A stretch of 17,408 bases of DNA from Palsa-892 sp035555855 (GCA_035555855.1 DATMGD010000046.1:1-17408); one strand, 5' to 3'; shown: positions 7,340 through 14,180, counted from the first letter of the stretch. The notes: a model not told the origin generated them from the letters alone. Numbers and translations are program-made.

Positions 7340-8701
7340 ATGCGTAACTCGGCTTTTTCTGTGCCGTCGTCCCGTTCTGTCCGGCTTTTGTCGGCCGGTG
7401 TCGCAGCCCTCGCGCTCGCGGCTTGCAGCAACGATGTCTCTCGCTTCAACGGCGACGCCAACAACAACCCGTATCGTTCGCAATCGAATGATGTGACCTA
7501 TTCGTCGGGCGCACGCTCCGGTACGCCGACCGCCCAGATCGAATCCCGGCCGCTCGACCAGCCGTCCTCCAACGGCGGCGGTGCGCCGGTTTACGGTCCG
7601 CAGGTTTACGGCCAGAATTCGCAGCCGCAGGCCCAGCCACACTATCAGCCGCAGCCGAACTACCAGCAGTCTGCTCCGCAGTATCAGCCGCAGTCGGCGC
7701 CGCAGTACCGGCCGCAGCCGAATTATCAGCAGCAGAGCAATTACGCGCCGCGCTCGGTTCCGGCCGCGCCCGCGCCGCGTTACACGCCGGCGGAAACGAC
7801 CGGTTCGCTACGCGGCCAGAAGACCGTCGTCACCCTCAAGCGGGGTGAAACGATCCACACGCTCGCGAGCCGCTACGGCGTCAGCACCGCTGCGATCCTG
7901 CGTGAGAATAATTTTGCCGACGCTTCGCGCGTTCGGCCCGGTGCCCGCATCGTGATCCCGGCGCGCGGCGAAGCCCGCACGGCGGGCGCGTCGCAAGGCT
8001 CGACGCACGTTGTCGCCTCGGGCGAGACGCTCTATTCGCTCGCGCGCCGCTACCATGTTTCGCACGTGCAGATCGCGCAAGCGAACGGCATCAGTGCAAC
8101 GACGTCGCTCCGCGTCGGCCAGCGCGTGACGATCCCGGGCGCTTCGGGTACTTCGATCGCCGCGGCGCCCGCAGCTCCGCGTCAGGCGGAAGCGGCTCCC
8201 GCGCCTGCGCAGAAGAAGCTCGCCCAGACCTCGGCTGCCGGACCTGTCGATAATGTCGCGACGGTAAAGCCGATTGCGCCGACCGAAGCCGAACCGGCGA
8301 AGGCAGTTTCCTCGAACAGCGCGCTCTCGTTTCGCTGGCCGGTCAAGGGCCGCGTGATTTCGGCCTACGGCTCGAAGCCGAACGGCCAGCAGAATGACGG
8401 CATCAACATCTCGGTGCCCGAGAACACCGGCGTCAAAGCCGCCGAAGAGGGCACCGTCGCCTATGCCGGCAACGAGTTGAAGGGCTACGGCAACCTCGTG
8501 CTGGTGCGCCACGCCAACGGTTATGTGACGGCCTATGCGCACAACTCCGAAATTCTCGTGCATCGCGGCGAGACCGTGAAGCGCGGGCAGGTGATTGCGA
8601 AGGCCGGGCAGACCGGCGGCGTCGCGTCGCCTCAGGTTCACTTCGAGATCCGCAAGGGCTCGAACCCGGTCGATCCGTCGAAATATCTGACTTCGCTGTG
8701 A
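7340..8701 (+). CDS. nlpD: NlpD/DipM-like LysM-LytM lipoprotein
   Basis: This is an envelope protein of the NlpD/DipM type, which activates cell-wall amidases during cell separation. From ATG 7340 (453 residues) there is a lipoprotein signal ending in LALAAC with the lipobox Cys at 29. A Pro/Gln/Tyr-rich linker (about 87-135), two LysM peptidoglycan-binding domains (about 161-207 and 221-266) and a LytM/M23 domain (about 330-449) follow. The M23 metal site is degenerate: the HxxxD position reads NDGIN, and the first His of the HxH motif is Gln (QVH). A regulatory rather than peptidase role is therefore likely. GGTGG at 7327-7331 suits ATG 7340; an in-frame GTG at 7328 is the alternative start. 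The position after surE-pcm matches E. coli nlpD. Confidence 0.9.
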   Translation: MRNSAFSVPSSRSVRLLSAGVAALALAACSNDVSRFNGDANNNPYRSQSNDVTYSSGARSGTPTAQIESRPLDQPSSNGGGAPVYGPQVYGQNSQPQAQPHYQPQPNYQQSAPQYQPQSAPQYRPQPNYQQQSNYAPRSVPAAPAPRYTPAETTGSLRGQKTVVTLKRGETIHTLASRYGVSTAAILRENNFADASRVRPGARIVIPARGEARTAGASQGSTHVVASGETLYSLARRYHVSHVQIAQANGISATTSLRVGQRVTIPGASGTSIAAAPAAPRQAEAAPAPAQKKLAQTSAAGPVDNVATVKPIAPTEAEPAKAVSSNSALSFRWPVKGRVISAYGSKPNGQQNDGINISVPENTGVKAAEEGTVAYAGNELKGYGNLVLVRHANGYVTAYAHNSEILVHRGETVKRGQVIAKAGQTGGVASPQVHFEIRKGSNPVDPSKYLTSL

Positions 8702-8736
8702 CGGAGCGCGCCGCAAGTTGACGAAAGATCGATCCG

Positions 8737-8754
8737 CCAGGTGACCTCCAGGTG
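8737..8754 (+). repeat. Short direct repeat CCAGGTG x2
   Basis: CCAGGTG occurs at 8737-8743 and again at 8748-8754, an 11-bp period that puts both copies on the same face of the helix. It lies just after nlpD. It could be a binding site or chance. Confidence 0.25.
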
Positions 8755-8765
8755 CGATCTTCTGA

Positions 8766-8812
8766 GAGGCGGTTCGGATTCCTTTGGGATACCCGAGCCG
8801 CCTCGACTTCTT
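8766..8812 (+). terminator. Likely terminator after nlpD
   Basis: GAGGCGGTTCGG at 8766-8777 pairs with CCGAGCCGCCTC at 8793-8804, twelve pairs counting one G-U. The loop can pair further (ATTCC with GGGAT). A short pyrimidine/T-rich tail (CTTCTTT) follows. It lies 65 bp after the nlpD stop on the same strand. Confidence 0.55.
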
Positions 8813-8832
8813 TCAGCGGGCCAGTTTGCCAA

Positions 8833-8934
8833 TCAATTTCCCGGTATGTTTTCGATCTTCCGCAGGATATCCGGGCCTTTGGATTGCGGGCAGGGCTGAT
8901 CGTTCTCGCGATCGCTTTTAGAGCGCCGAGGCAT
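8833..8934 (-). CDS. Possible small protein, 33 residues (doubtful)
   Basis: A short minus-strand reading frame begins MPRRSKSDRENDQPCPQSKG and ends with the hydrophobic/charged stretch ILRKIENIPGN. It is hydrophilic, with no membrane segment or recognisable domain. The frame stays open further upstream to about 9126, but that extension runs through the structured repeats and looks non-coding. No good ribosome binding site is seen (a GGGGAG is too distant). It is listed only because the gap is otherwise geneless; it may well be chance. Confidence 0.15.
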   Translation of the reverse strand: MPRRSKSDRENDQPCPQSKGPDILRKIENIPGN

Positions 8935-8971
8935 CGTCAGGTCGCCAACTCCCCAAAATAAAATGAGGGCG

Positions 8972-9078
8972 GCGCGGGACGCCGGAGACTTGCCGGTCTC
9001 CACGGTCTGGTGTCGAAAAGTGGGAAGACACCAGAGTTGTCGTTCCGCAGTCGCCGGCTTGTAACCGACGTCCCGCGC
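8972..9078. ncRNA. Multi-branched inverted-repeat element
   Basis: A perfect 10-bp stem closes the element: GCGCGGGACG at 8972-8981 with CGTCCCGCGC at 9069-9078. Inside lie GGAGAC/GTCTCC (8984-8989 with 8996-9001) and CTGGTGTC/GACACCAG (9007-9014 with 9027-9034). A weaker GTCG/CGAC pair (9050-9053 with 9066-9069) shares one base with the closing stem, so the two cannot both form completely. This is RNA-like architecture with no reading frame to explain it. It does not match tRNA, and I see no RNase P, tmRNA or SRP core motif. It may be a structured RNA, or a dispersed repeat; the strand is undecided. Confidence 0.4.
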
Positions 9079-9111
9079 GCGATGGGCTCCAGCCTTATTC
9101 CTGCTTAGCCC

Positions 9112-9160
9112 CGGCGGACTGACCAAGCCTTCCTTTTGGGAGAGGCCCTTTTATCCGCCG
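9112..9160. repeat. Second inverted repeat in the nlpD-fecR gap
   Basis: CGGCGGA at 9112-9118 pairs with TCCGCCG at 9154-9160. The enclosed sequence can form a smaller imperfect stem built on GCCT/AGGC and CC/GG. It lies 33 bp after the first structured element and may belong to the same unit. Confidence 0.35.
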
Positions 9161-9309
9161 CTGATCGGAACTCTCACCAGATGCGCCGTATGTGGGCCAC
9201 ACGCACGCTCCAGTCCCCGGAGTCCCATGTGGTACGCGGCGTAATGCGCACCGGACACAGCAGGCTTCGACCGCCGCGACTGGTTTGCGAAACCATCCGC
9301 GGCCACCGC

Positions 9310-9364
9310 TCCTGACCCGCATTTCAAGACGCCTCGAGAAACGCCCCTCACAAGAGGGTCAGGA
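9310..9364. repeat. Third inverted repeat in the nlpD-fecR gap
   Basis: TCCTGACCC at 9310-9318 pairs perfectly with GGGTCAGGA at 9356-9364. Read on the minus strand, the interior adds GCGTTTC/GAAATGC with one G-U pair; on the plus strand the same position is an A-C mismatch. That mildly favours a minus-strand RNA. Another small perfect hairpin, TGGTTT-GCG-AAACCA, lies just before it at 9281-9295. Confidence 0.35.
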
Positions 9365-9513
9365 CAGCTGCAACTTAAGGCCGTTCACGAGGCTGGGGAT
9401 AAGATTTTTGCAGATTGTAATAAAATCAATAGGTTAGCAGGAAAACCGGACTTCGTTTCTCAGTTCACGGGCCGCGCTGGAGAAAGGCGAAATCGTTCCT
9501 ATATGTCGTTTGG

Positions 9514-9529
9514 TGTGATTGAGGTCACA
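9514..9529. promoter_or_regulatory. CRP-type palindrome TGTGA-N6-TCACA
   Basis: TGTGATTGAGGTCACA has both half-sites and the six-base spacer of the classic CRP/FNR-superfamily CRP consensus. It lies about 150 bp before the FecR gene and about 90 bp before a strong terminator. It could govern a transcript that starts in this gap. Binding is inferred; some alphaproteobacterial CRP relatives use other spacings. Confidence 0.5.
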
Positions 9530-9617
9530 TCGTGACGAACAGGAGCGCGCTAATTCTGTCCCCATCATTGTGATCCTGCTGAGCGTCCACCCCACCCCCA
9601 CAGATAGCTCGGCAGCT

Positions 9618-9651
9618 GGACCCGGTCTCCCCCAAGACCGGGTCCTCTTTT
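9618..9651 (+). terminator. Strong intrinsic terminator before the FecR gene
   Basis: GGACCCGGTCT at 9618-9628 pairs perfectly with AGACCGGGTCC at 9635-9645 around a six-base CCCCCA loop. TCTTTT follows. All features of a factor-independent terminator on the plus strand are present. No plus-strand gene ends just upstream, so it either ends an unannotated small RNA or acts as an attenuator in the leader of the FecR gene. Confidence 0.75.
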
Positions 9652-9678
9652 ATGCTCTGATGGGACGGGATGCGCGCG

Positions 9679-10797
9679 ATGAAGACCTTTTGTTCTGGCC
9701 GGTTCTCGCTTTCGCTGTTTGCAGTTTCGCTGCTCGTGTCTTGCGGGCTCATCAGCAGCCCGGCATGGGCCAAGTCCGTCGGCAAGGCGGTCTCCGCGGT
9801 GCCTTCGGCGACCTATTCGGAGGGCGCTGCGCCCCAGACCATCGAGGTCGGCACTGAGTTTGAACAGAACGATCGCATCGTCACCGACAAGAACGGCGCC
9901 GCCGAAATCGAATTCGTGGACGGCACCTCACTCACCATCGGCGCCAATTCGGAAGTCGTGCTCGACAAGATGATTTTCGATGGCGATAAGGCGAAGAATG
10001 CGACGGTGAATGTCGTGCGCGGCACGTTGCGTTTCGTCACCGGCAGCTCCGATCACAGCGCCTATCAGATCAAGACGCCGGTCGCGACGATCGGCGTGCG
10101 CGGCACCGTGATCGATATTTCGCTCGAAAAAGACGACATGGTCTTCAACACCGTCGAAGGCATCGGCGTCGTTTGCCGCGGCGGCAGCGACTGTCGCGAC
10201 ATCCGCGCTGGCGACAAGGCGATTGCGGTGAGCCGCATGGGCTTTCGCCTTGCGACGGTTGCGCAGGCCGCGCGGCTTACGCGCGTCGTCACCGGCGCGC
10301 ATACGCATCTGTCGCGCCGCATCGGCCGGGACCCGCGCATGGGCAAGGGTTTCCAGAAGCGCATGAACAATCTCGACAAGAAGGGTCTGGACCGGCAGGG
10401 CTTGGATAAGAAGGGCTTGGATAAGAAAGGCTTGGATAAGAAAGACCTGGACAAGAAAGGTCTGGATAAAAAGGGTCTCGATAAAAAAGGCTTCGACAAG
10501 AAGGGGCTCGATAAGAAGGGATTGGACAAGCGAGGCGGGCTCGATCGCCAGAATCTGGATCGCCATAACGCGAGCAAAAACGATCTCGGCAAAAATCTTG
10601 AGAAGGGTGCCGACAGGAATCCGGGCAAACAATTCGACAGGCGTGGCGGTCTGGACGGTAAGCGCGGTCTGGATAGGCCGGGCGGTAATCGCATCGGCGA
10701 CGCTGCGAAGAATTTGAAGCAGCGTCACGACGGCAAGCGTTCGCTCAATCAGCGCGTGAAGGAACACTTCAACCCGCGCATCAAGCTGCCGTTCTGA
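9679..10797 (+). CDS. Secreted FecR-domain protein with LDKKG repeats
   Basis: From ATG 9679 (372 residues) a hydrophobic signal peptide ends at SPAWA (about residue 31), pointing to export. A FecR-type beta domain follows (about 52-185), with GAAEIEFVDGTSLTIGANSE and the signature TPVATIGVRGT. After a basic linker come eleven pentapeptides of LDKKG type (residues 232-286), then a Lys/Arg/Asp/Gly-rich tail ending in PRIKLPF. FecR domains of this stand-alone secreted kind are widespread in Proteobacteria and their ligands are mostly unknown; nothing here suggests an iron sigma-factor system. GGGACGGG upstream is better spaced for ATG 9679 than for the in-frame ATG at 9670. Function of the repeat region is unknown. 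Confidence 0.82.
   Translation: MKTFCSGRFSLSLFAVSLLVSCGLISSPAWAKSVGKAVSAVPSATYSEGAAPQTIEVGTEFEQNDRIVTDKNGAAEIEFVDGTSLTIGANSEVVLDKMIFDGDKAKNATVNVVRGTLRFVTGSSDHSAYQIKTPVATIGVRGTVIDISLEKDDMVFNTVEGIGVVCRGGSDCRDIRAGDKAIAVSRMGFRLATVAQAARLTRVVTGAHTHLSRRIGRDPRMGKGFQKRMNNLDKKGLDRQGLDKKGLDKKGLDKKDLDKKGLDKKGLDKKGFDKKGLDKKGLDKRGGLDRQNLDRHNASKNDLGKNLEKGADRNPGKQFDRRGGLDGKRGLDRPGGNRIGDAAKNLKQRHDGKRSLNQRVKEHFNPRIKLPF
10372..10536 (+). repeat. Eleven tandem 15-bp units encoding LDKKG
   Basis: Eleven in-frame 15-base units encode LDKKG with few changes (LDRQG in unit 2, LDKKD in unit 5, FDKKG in unit 9, LDKRG in unit 11). Synonymous codons vary between units (GAC/GAT, AAG/AAA, CTC/CTG/TTG), so the array is not freshly expanded and the peptide appears to be kept by selection. 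It ends where GGLDRQ begins. Confidence 0.9.
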
Positions 10798-10923
10798 TGG
10801 CTAAATCAGAAATTGTTCTGTGACGTAAATACAATCATTGGTAGCAATAGTTCCATTTAGAAAACAATAGGAAATGTTCGATACAAAACAAAACGTAGGG
10901 TTGAAAATTTGGGCATTGCGCTC

Positions 10924-12021
10924 ATGCAATATGACCAGCAATGGGTTAGCGACATCGAGCAGGCCATCAAGAATGGCACGCGCGAAAAGCGCGTAGACTC
11001 GCTGCGCAAGGTCACCAGTCTTTTCCTGTCGAGTGCCGAGCACTTCAACGACAAACAGATCGACGTTTTCGACAATGTCTTGTGCAAGCTGATCGAACGC
11101 ATCGAAACGCGCGCGCTCGCCGAGCTTAGCAACAAGATCGCGCCTGTGCCCAACGCGCCGAACGACGTCATCCAGCGGCTCGCGCGTAACGACGAGATCA
11201 CCGTCGCCGGGCCCGTGCTTACGCAATCGAAGCTGTTGTCGACGGACGATCTTGTCGAGATCGCAAACAGCAAGGGTCAACAGCATCTGCTCGCGATCGC
11301 GGCTCGTCCGCACCTCAAGGTAAAGGTGACCGACGTTCTGATTCACCGTGGCACGCCCGAAGTGCACGGCAGCCTGATGAAGAACAAGACGGCCGAGATT
11401 TCGGATAACGGTTTCTCGGAGCTGATCAACAAGGCGGGCGACGACGAAAGCCTGCTCGAATTGATCGGCCGCCGTCTCGACATTCCAGCGCAGCGTTTTC
11501 GTGAGCTACTTGTGCGCGCTACCGAAGCGGTGCGCGCGCGGCTCCTGCTCTTGATGCGTCCGGAAGTGCAGGGCGATATCGAACGCGTGCTGTCGCGGGC
11601 TACCGATCAGGTGATCACCGAGGCGGTTGTCAAGCGTGATTTCAGCGCCGCCATCGAGCGCGCGCAGGCGCTCAAGCAAAAAGGTGAGTTGAACCAGCAG
11701 GCGATCGTCAATTTCGTCGCCGGCCGAAAATACGAAGACGTTGTCGCCAGCATTTCACTGATGAGCGGCCTGCCGGTCGAATTGATCGACAAGCTGATGC
11801 ATACCGAGCGCGGCGAAGGCCTTTTGATCCCCTGCAAGGTCGCGGGCTTTGCCTGGCCGACGGTCAAGGGTGTGCTGAAGAACCGCCCCGGCTGGAAGAC
11901 AATCAGCGAAGCCGAACTACAGAAAGTCTGGCACGATTACGTGCAGCTTTCGCGTGACACCGCCGAACGCATCAATCGCTTCTGGCTGGTGCGCGAAAAA
12001 GTAGGTGCCAGCGCCGCGTAG
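10924..12021 (+). CDS. DUF2336 family protein A
   Basis: This 365-residue product resembles DUF2336 proteins, a mainly alphaproteobacterial family without known function. It is rich in helices, with no signal peptide or membrane span, so cytoplasmic. Its paralogue lies 31 bp away in opposite orientation; 28 of the first 60 residues are identical, and both share APNDVxQxLARNDE and PVLTQS near residues 77-101. The ATG at 10924 is chosen because it aligns exactly with the paralogue's start. A TTG at 10909 has a well-spaced TAGGG upstream and would add five residues. The 127-bp gap before it is unusually AT-rich for this window, and I see no clear promoter in it. Confidence 0.8.
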   Translation: MQYDQQWVSDIEQAIKNGTREKRVDSLRKVTSLFLSSAEHFNDKQIDVFDNVLCKLIERIETRALAELSNKIAPVPNAPNDVIQRLARNDEITVAGPVLTQSKLLSTDDLVEIANSKGQQHLLAIAARPHLKVKVTDVLIHRGTPEVHGSLMKNKTAEISDNGFSELINKAGDDESLLELIGRRLDIPAQRFRELLVRATEAVRARLLLLMRPEVQGDIERVLSRATDQVITEAVVKRDFSAAIERAQALKQKGELNQQAIVNFVAGRKYEDVVASISLMSGLPVELIDKLMHTERGEGLLIPCKVAGFAWPTVKGVLKNRPGWKTISEAELQKVWHDYVQLSRDTAERINRFWLVREKVGASAA

Positions 12022-12052
12022 GCGTCCCCGGTAAGGCGTCCGTCTTCCGGGA

Positions 12053-13132
12053 TCAGGTCTTTTCCTTGGCCTGCCAGAAGCCCATGACGCGCAGCGCCGT
12101 CTGCTGCGAGAGTTTGGCATATTCGATGCCGGCCTTGCCGAGATCGCGCTCGGAAATCGGTTGCGCGCAGGGCCGTGTTTTCAGGATCGTCCGCACGATC
12201 TGCCAGTCGAGGCCGGCCGCGCGGCACGGCACCAGAAGGGCATTGTAGCCGTCGCCGCGCATCAGGCGGTTGATCAGTCCGAGCGAAGCCGCGCAGCGCA
12301 TCGAAAGGCTCGCCACCAGTTCCTCGTATTTTTCGCCGCGCGCGAACTTCATGATCGCTTCGTTGTTGAGCGCCTGTTTCTTGTGCAACTCCGCGATGAT
12401 CTGTTGCGCCTGGCTGAAATCGAGCGCTGCTTCCGGAGCGCGCTGTTCGTTATTGATGCTGGCGAGGAAGCTCTGGATTTCCAATACGTCCTTCGGCGTC
12501 GCGATCGACAGGACGCGCGTGCGCACGCTTTCGGTTGCGCGCAGGATGAGGTCGCGGAAATGCTTGAGGGGTACATCGACCCGGCGGCTGATTTTTTCGG
12601 CGATCGTCTCGTCGCCGACCGCGCGATCGACCATGCGCGAATAGCCTTCCTCGGAGAATGCGGCACCGGCATTGCCGGCAAGCCGGTCGACGACATTGCG
12701 GTCGCCGCGGCGAAGCAGAACATCGGTGACGGGCGGCGCGAGCGTCTTGCGGCCGCTGATGGCGCAAAGGTGCGCCTGGCCCTTGGTTTCTGCAATCTCA
12801 ATCAGGTCTTCGTTGCTGAGCTTGTTCGACTGCGTCAGCACCGGCTCGGCGACTTCGAATTCGTCGTTGCGCGCGAGCGTCTGCACAACATCGTTGGGCG
12901 CCGCATCGACCGGCGCGAGCTTGTGCGAGAGTTCGGTGAGCGCCTTGCACTCGACGTGCTCCATCAAACGGCCGAGCACTTCGTCGAACACCTCGATCTG
13001 TTCGTCGTTGAGGCGCGCGTTGGTCGAGAGGAATAGATCGGTGACGCGCCGAAGCGAAGTGACGCGCTCGTCGCGATTACCTTTCCGGATCGATTCTTCG
13101 AGCTCGGAAATCAGGGAAGTCCGGGTATTCAT
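12053..13132 (-). CDS. DUF2336 family protein B
   Basis: This 359-residue protein is the second DUF2336 paralogue, convergent with the first. It begins MNTRTSLISELEESIRKGN, and the alignment with protein A is gap-free from the first residue through at least the first 60. The start at 13132 is supported by AGAAGGG about eight bases upstream and by that alignment; an in-frame start at 13153 would place the ribosome binding site inside the gene. It has no export signal or membrane span and looks cytoplasmic. A perfect CtrA-type box lies 53-68 bp before the start, which suggests cell-cycle-controlled expression. The long open frame on the opposite strand is a by-product of codon bias. Molecular function is unknown. 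Confidence 0.8.
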   Translation of the reverse strand: MNTRTSLISELEESIRKGNRDERVTSLRRVTDLFLSTNARLNDEQIEVFDEVLGRLMEHVECKALTELSHKLAPVDAAPNDVVQTLARNDEFEVAEPVLTQSNKLSNEDLIEIAETKGQAHLCAISGRKTLAPPVTDVLLRRGDRNVVDRLAGNAGAAFSEEGYSRMVDRAVGDETIAEKISRRVDVPLKHFRDLILRATESVRTRVLSIATPKDVLEIQSFLASINNEQRAPEAALDFSQAQQIIAELHKKQALNNEAIMKFARGEKYEELVASLSMRCAASLGLINRLMRGDGYNALLVPCRAAGLDWQIVRTILKTRPCAQPISERDLGKAGIEYAKLSQQTALRVMGFWQAKEKT

Positions 13133-13184
13133 ACGCAAACCCTTCTGGGTCATTCCAGCAAAGGCCTGAGTATCATCGGTTGCG

Positions 13185-13200
13185 TTAAATACCGCTTAAC
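13185..13200 (-). promoter_or_regulatory. Perfect CtrA-type box upstream of DUF2336-B
   Basis: The sequence reads GTTAA-N7-TTAAC on the minus strand; the half-sites are symmetrical, so both strands match TTAA-N7-TTAA. It lies 53-68 bp before the DUF2336-B start in a 136-bp gap, a typical place for a CtrA-regulated promoter. The same bases contain a CCGCT/AGCGG inverted repeat. CtrA recognition of this motif is well established in Alphaproteobacteria; action here is inferred. Confidence 0.55.
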
Positions 13201-13268
13201 CAGCGGAACCGAAAAAATACTAGAAATATCAATATCTTGCCGATTTGCAGCCGAAAATAGCCGGGCCG

Positions 13269-14153
13269 CTACTTCATGAACACGCCAAGACGCCCGGCGA
13301 GATCCTGCACGAACTGCCAGGCGACGCGGCCCGAACGCGAGCCGCGCGTCGTCGCCCATTCCAGCGCCTCGCGGCGAAGCTGTTCGGCCTCGACCGGAAT
13401 CTTGAAGTGCTTGGCGTAGCCTTCGACCATCTCGAGATATTCGTCCTGGCTGCACTTGTGGAAGCCGAGCCACAAGCCGAAGCGATCCGACAGCGAAACC
13501 TTTTCTTCCACTGCTTCGCCGGGATTGATCGCCGTCGAGCGTTCGTTCTCGACCATCTCGCGCGCGAGCAGATGGCGGCGGTTCGAGGTCGCGTAGAGAA
13601 TGACGTTGTCGGGCCGGCCTTCGATGCCGCCTTCGAGCACCGCCTTCAGCGACTTGTAGGAAGTGTCGTCGCCGTCGAACGAAAGGTCGTCGCAGAACAC
13701 GATGAAGCGTTCTTTGGCCTCGCGCAGCAGCGTCATCAAGACGGGCAGGGACTCGATGTCCTCGCGGTGAATTTCGACGAGCTTCAGCATGCCCTTGGCG
13801 ATGCGCGCATTGACGTCGGCATGCACGGCCTTGACGAGCGATGACTTGCCCATGCCGCGCGAGCCCCACAACAGCGCGTTGTTGGCGGGCAGGCCCTTGG
13901 CGAAACGCTCGGTGTTTTCCTGGAGCGTGTCGCGCATGCGGTCGATGCCCTTCAAGAGCGCCATCTCGACGCGGTTCACGCGCGCGACCGGCTCGAGCTT
14001 CTTGTTCGCGGCCGACCAGATGTACGCATCGGCGATCGAGAAATCCGGCTTCACCGGCGCGGGCGGTGCGATACGCTCGAGCGCGCTCGCGACGCGATCG
14101 AAGGCATTGGCGAGCATTCCCAAAACGCTGTCAGTCGGCGCCGGCTTGTTCAT
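13269..14153 (-). CDS. DUF815 family AAA+ ATPase
   Basis: This 294-residue ATPase has a Walker A loop GSRGMGKS (residues 97-104), a Walker B strand IVFCDDL (151-157), a sensor-1-like ATSNRRHL (188-195) and a conserved LSDRFG (221-226). The order and wording match the DUF815 family of AAA+ proteins, common in Proteobacteria and without a firmly known role. The N-terminal 60 residues are helical and probably a substrate or partner region. The ATG at 14153 is preceded by GGAG six bases upstream. It is transcribed away from the thioesterase gene and in the same direction as DUF2336-B, but a 136-bp gap holding a regulatory box separates them, so they need not be one operon. Confidence 0.88.
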   Translation of the reverse strand: MNKPAPTDSVLGMLANAFDRVASALERIAPPAPVKPDFSIADAYIWSAANKKLEPVARVNRVEMALLKGIDRMRDTLQENTERFAKGLPANNALLWGSRGMGKSSLVKAVHADVNARIAKGMLKLVEIHREDIESLPVLMTLLREAKERFIVFCDDLSFDGDDTSYKSLKAVLEGGIEGRPDNVILYATSNRRHLLAREMVENERSTAINPGEAVEEKVSLSDRFGLWLGFHKCSQDEYLEMVEGYAKHFKIPVEAEQLRREALEWATTRGSRSGRVAWQFVQDLAGRLGVFMK

Positions 14154-14180
14154 TCTTCACTCCAGAGACGTAATTCGCTT

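Noticed and set aside
8972..9078. The structured element considered as tRNA, tmRNA, RNase P or SRP RNA
   Set aside because: No T-loop, CCA-type acceptor end, tag-coding stretch or conserved core of these RNAs was found.
8833..9126. 97-codon minus-strand frame in the nlpD-fecR gap
   Set aside because: It runs straight through the inverted repeats with no domain or ribosome binding site. Only its last 33 codons are kept, as a doubtful small gene.
9181..9315. 44-codon plus-strand frame starting MRRMWATRTLQSPESHVVRG
   Set aside because: It overlaps structured repeats, is Arg-rich in the manner of non-coding GC-rich DNA, and lacks a spaced ribosome binding site. It is worth revisiting only if the frame is conserved.
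10372..10536. Tandem repeats considered as a CRISPR array
   Set aside because: The units are contiguous 15-bp coding repeats with no spacers, and no cas gene is present.
9928..10767. 279-codon open frame on the minus strand opposite the FecR gene
   Set aside because: It contains repeats only because the plus-strand LDKKG array is repetitive; the FecR domain and signal peptide show the plus strand is coding.
10798..10923. Promoter for DUF2336-A in the AT-rich gap
   Set aside because: No pair of -35 and -10 elements with acceptable spacing was found by eye, and no CtrA-type box is present.
12022..12052. Short CCCGG/CCGGG inverted repeat between the DUF2336 stops as a bidirectional terminator
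   Set aside because: The stem has only five pairs with a long loop and no T-tract on either strand.
12161..13036. 291-codon open frame on the plus strand opposite DUF2336-B
   Set aside because: It is antisense to a gene with a clear paralogue, a good ribosome binding site and an upstream box; it has no recognisable domain.
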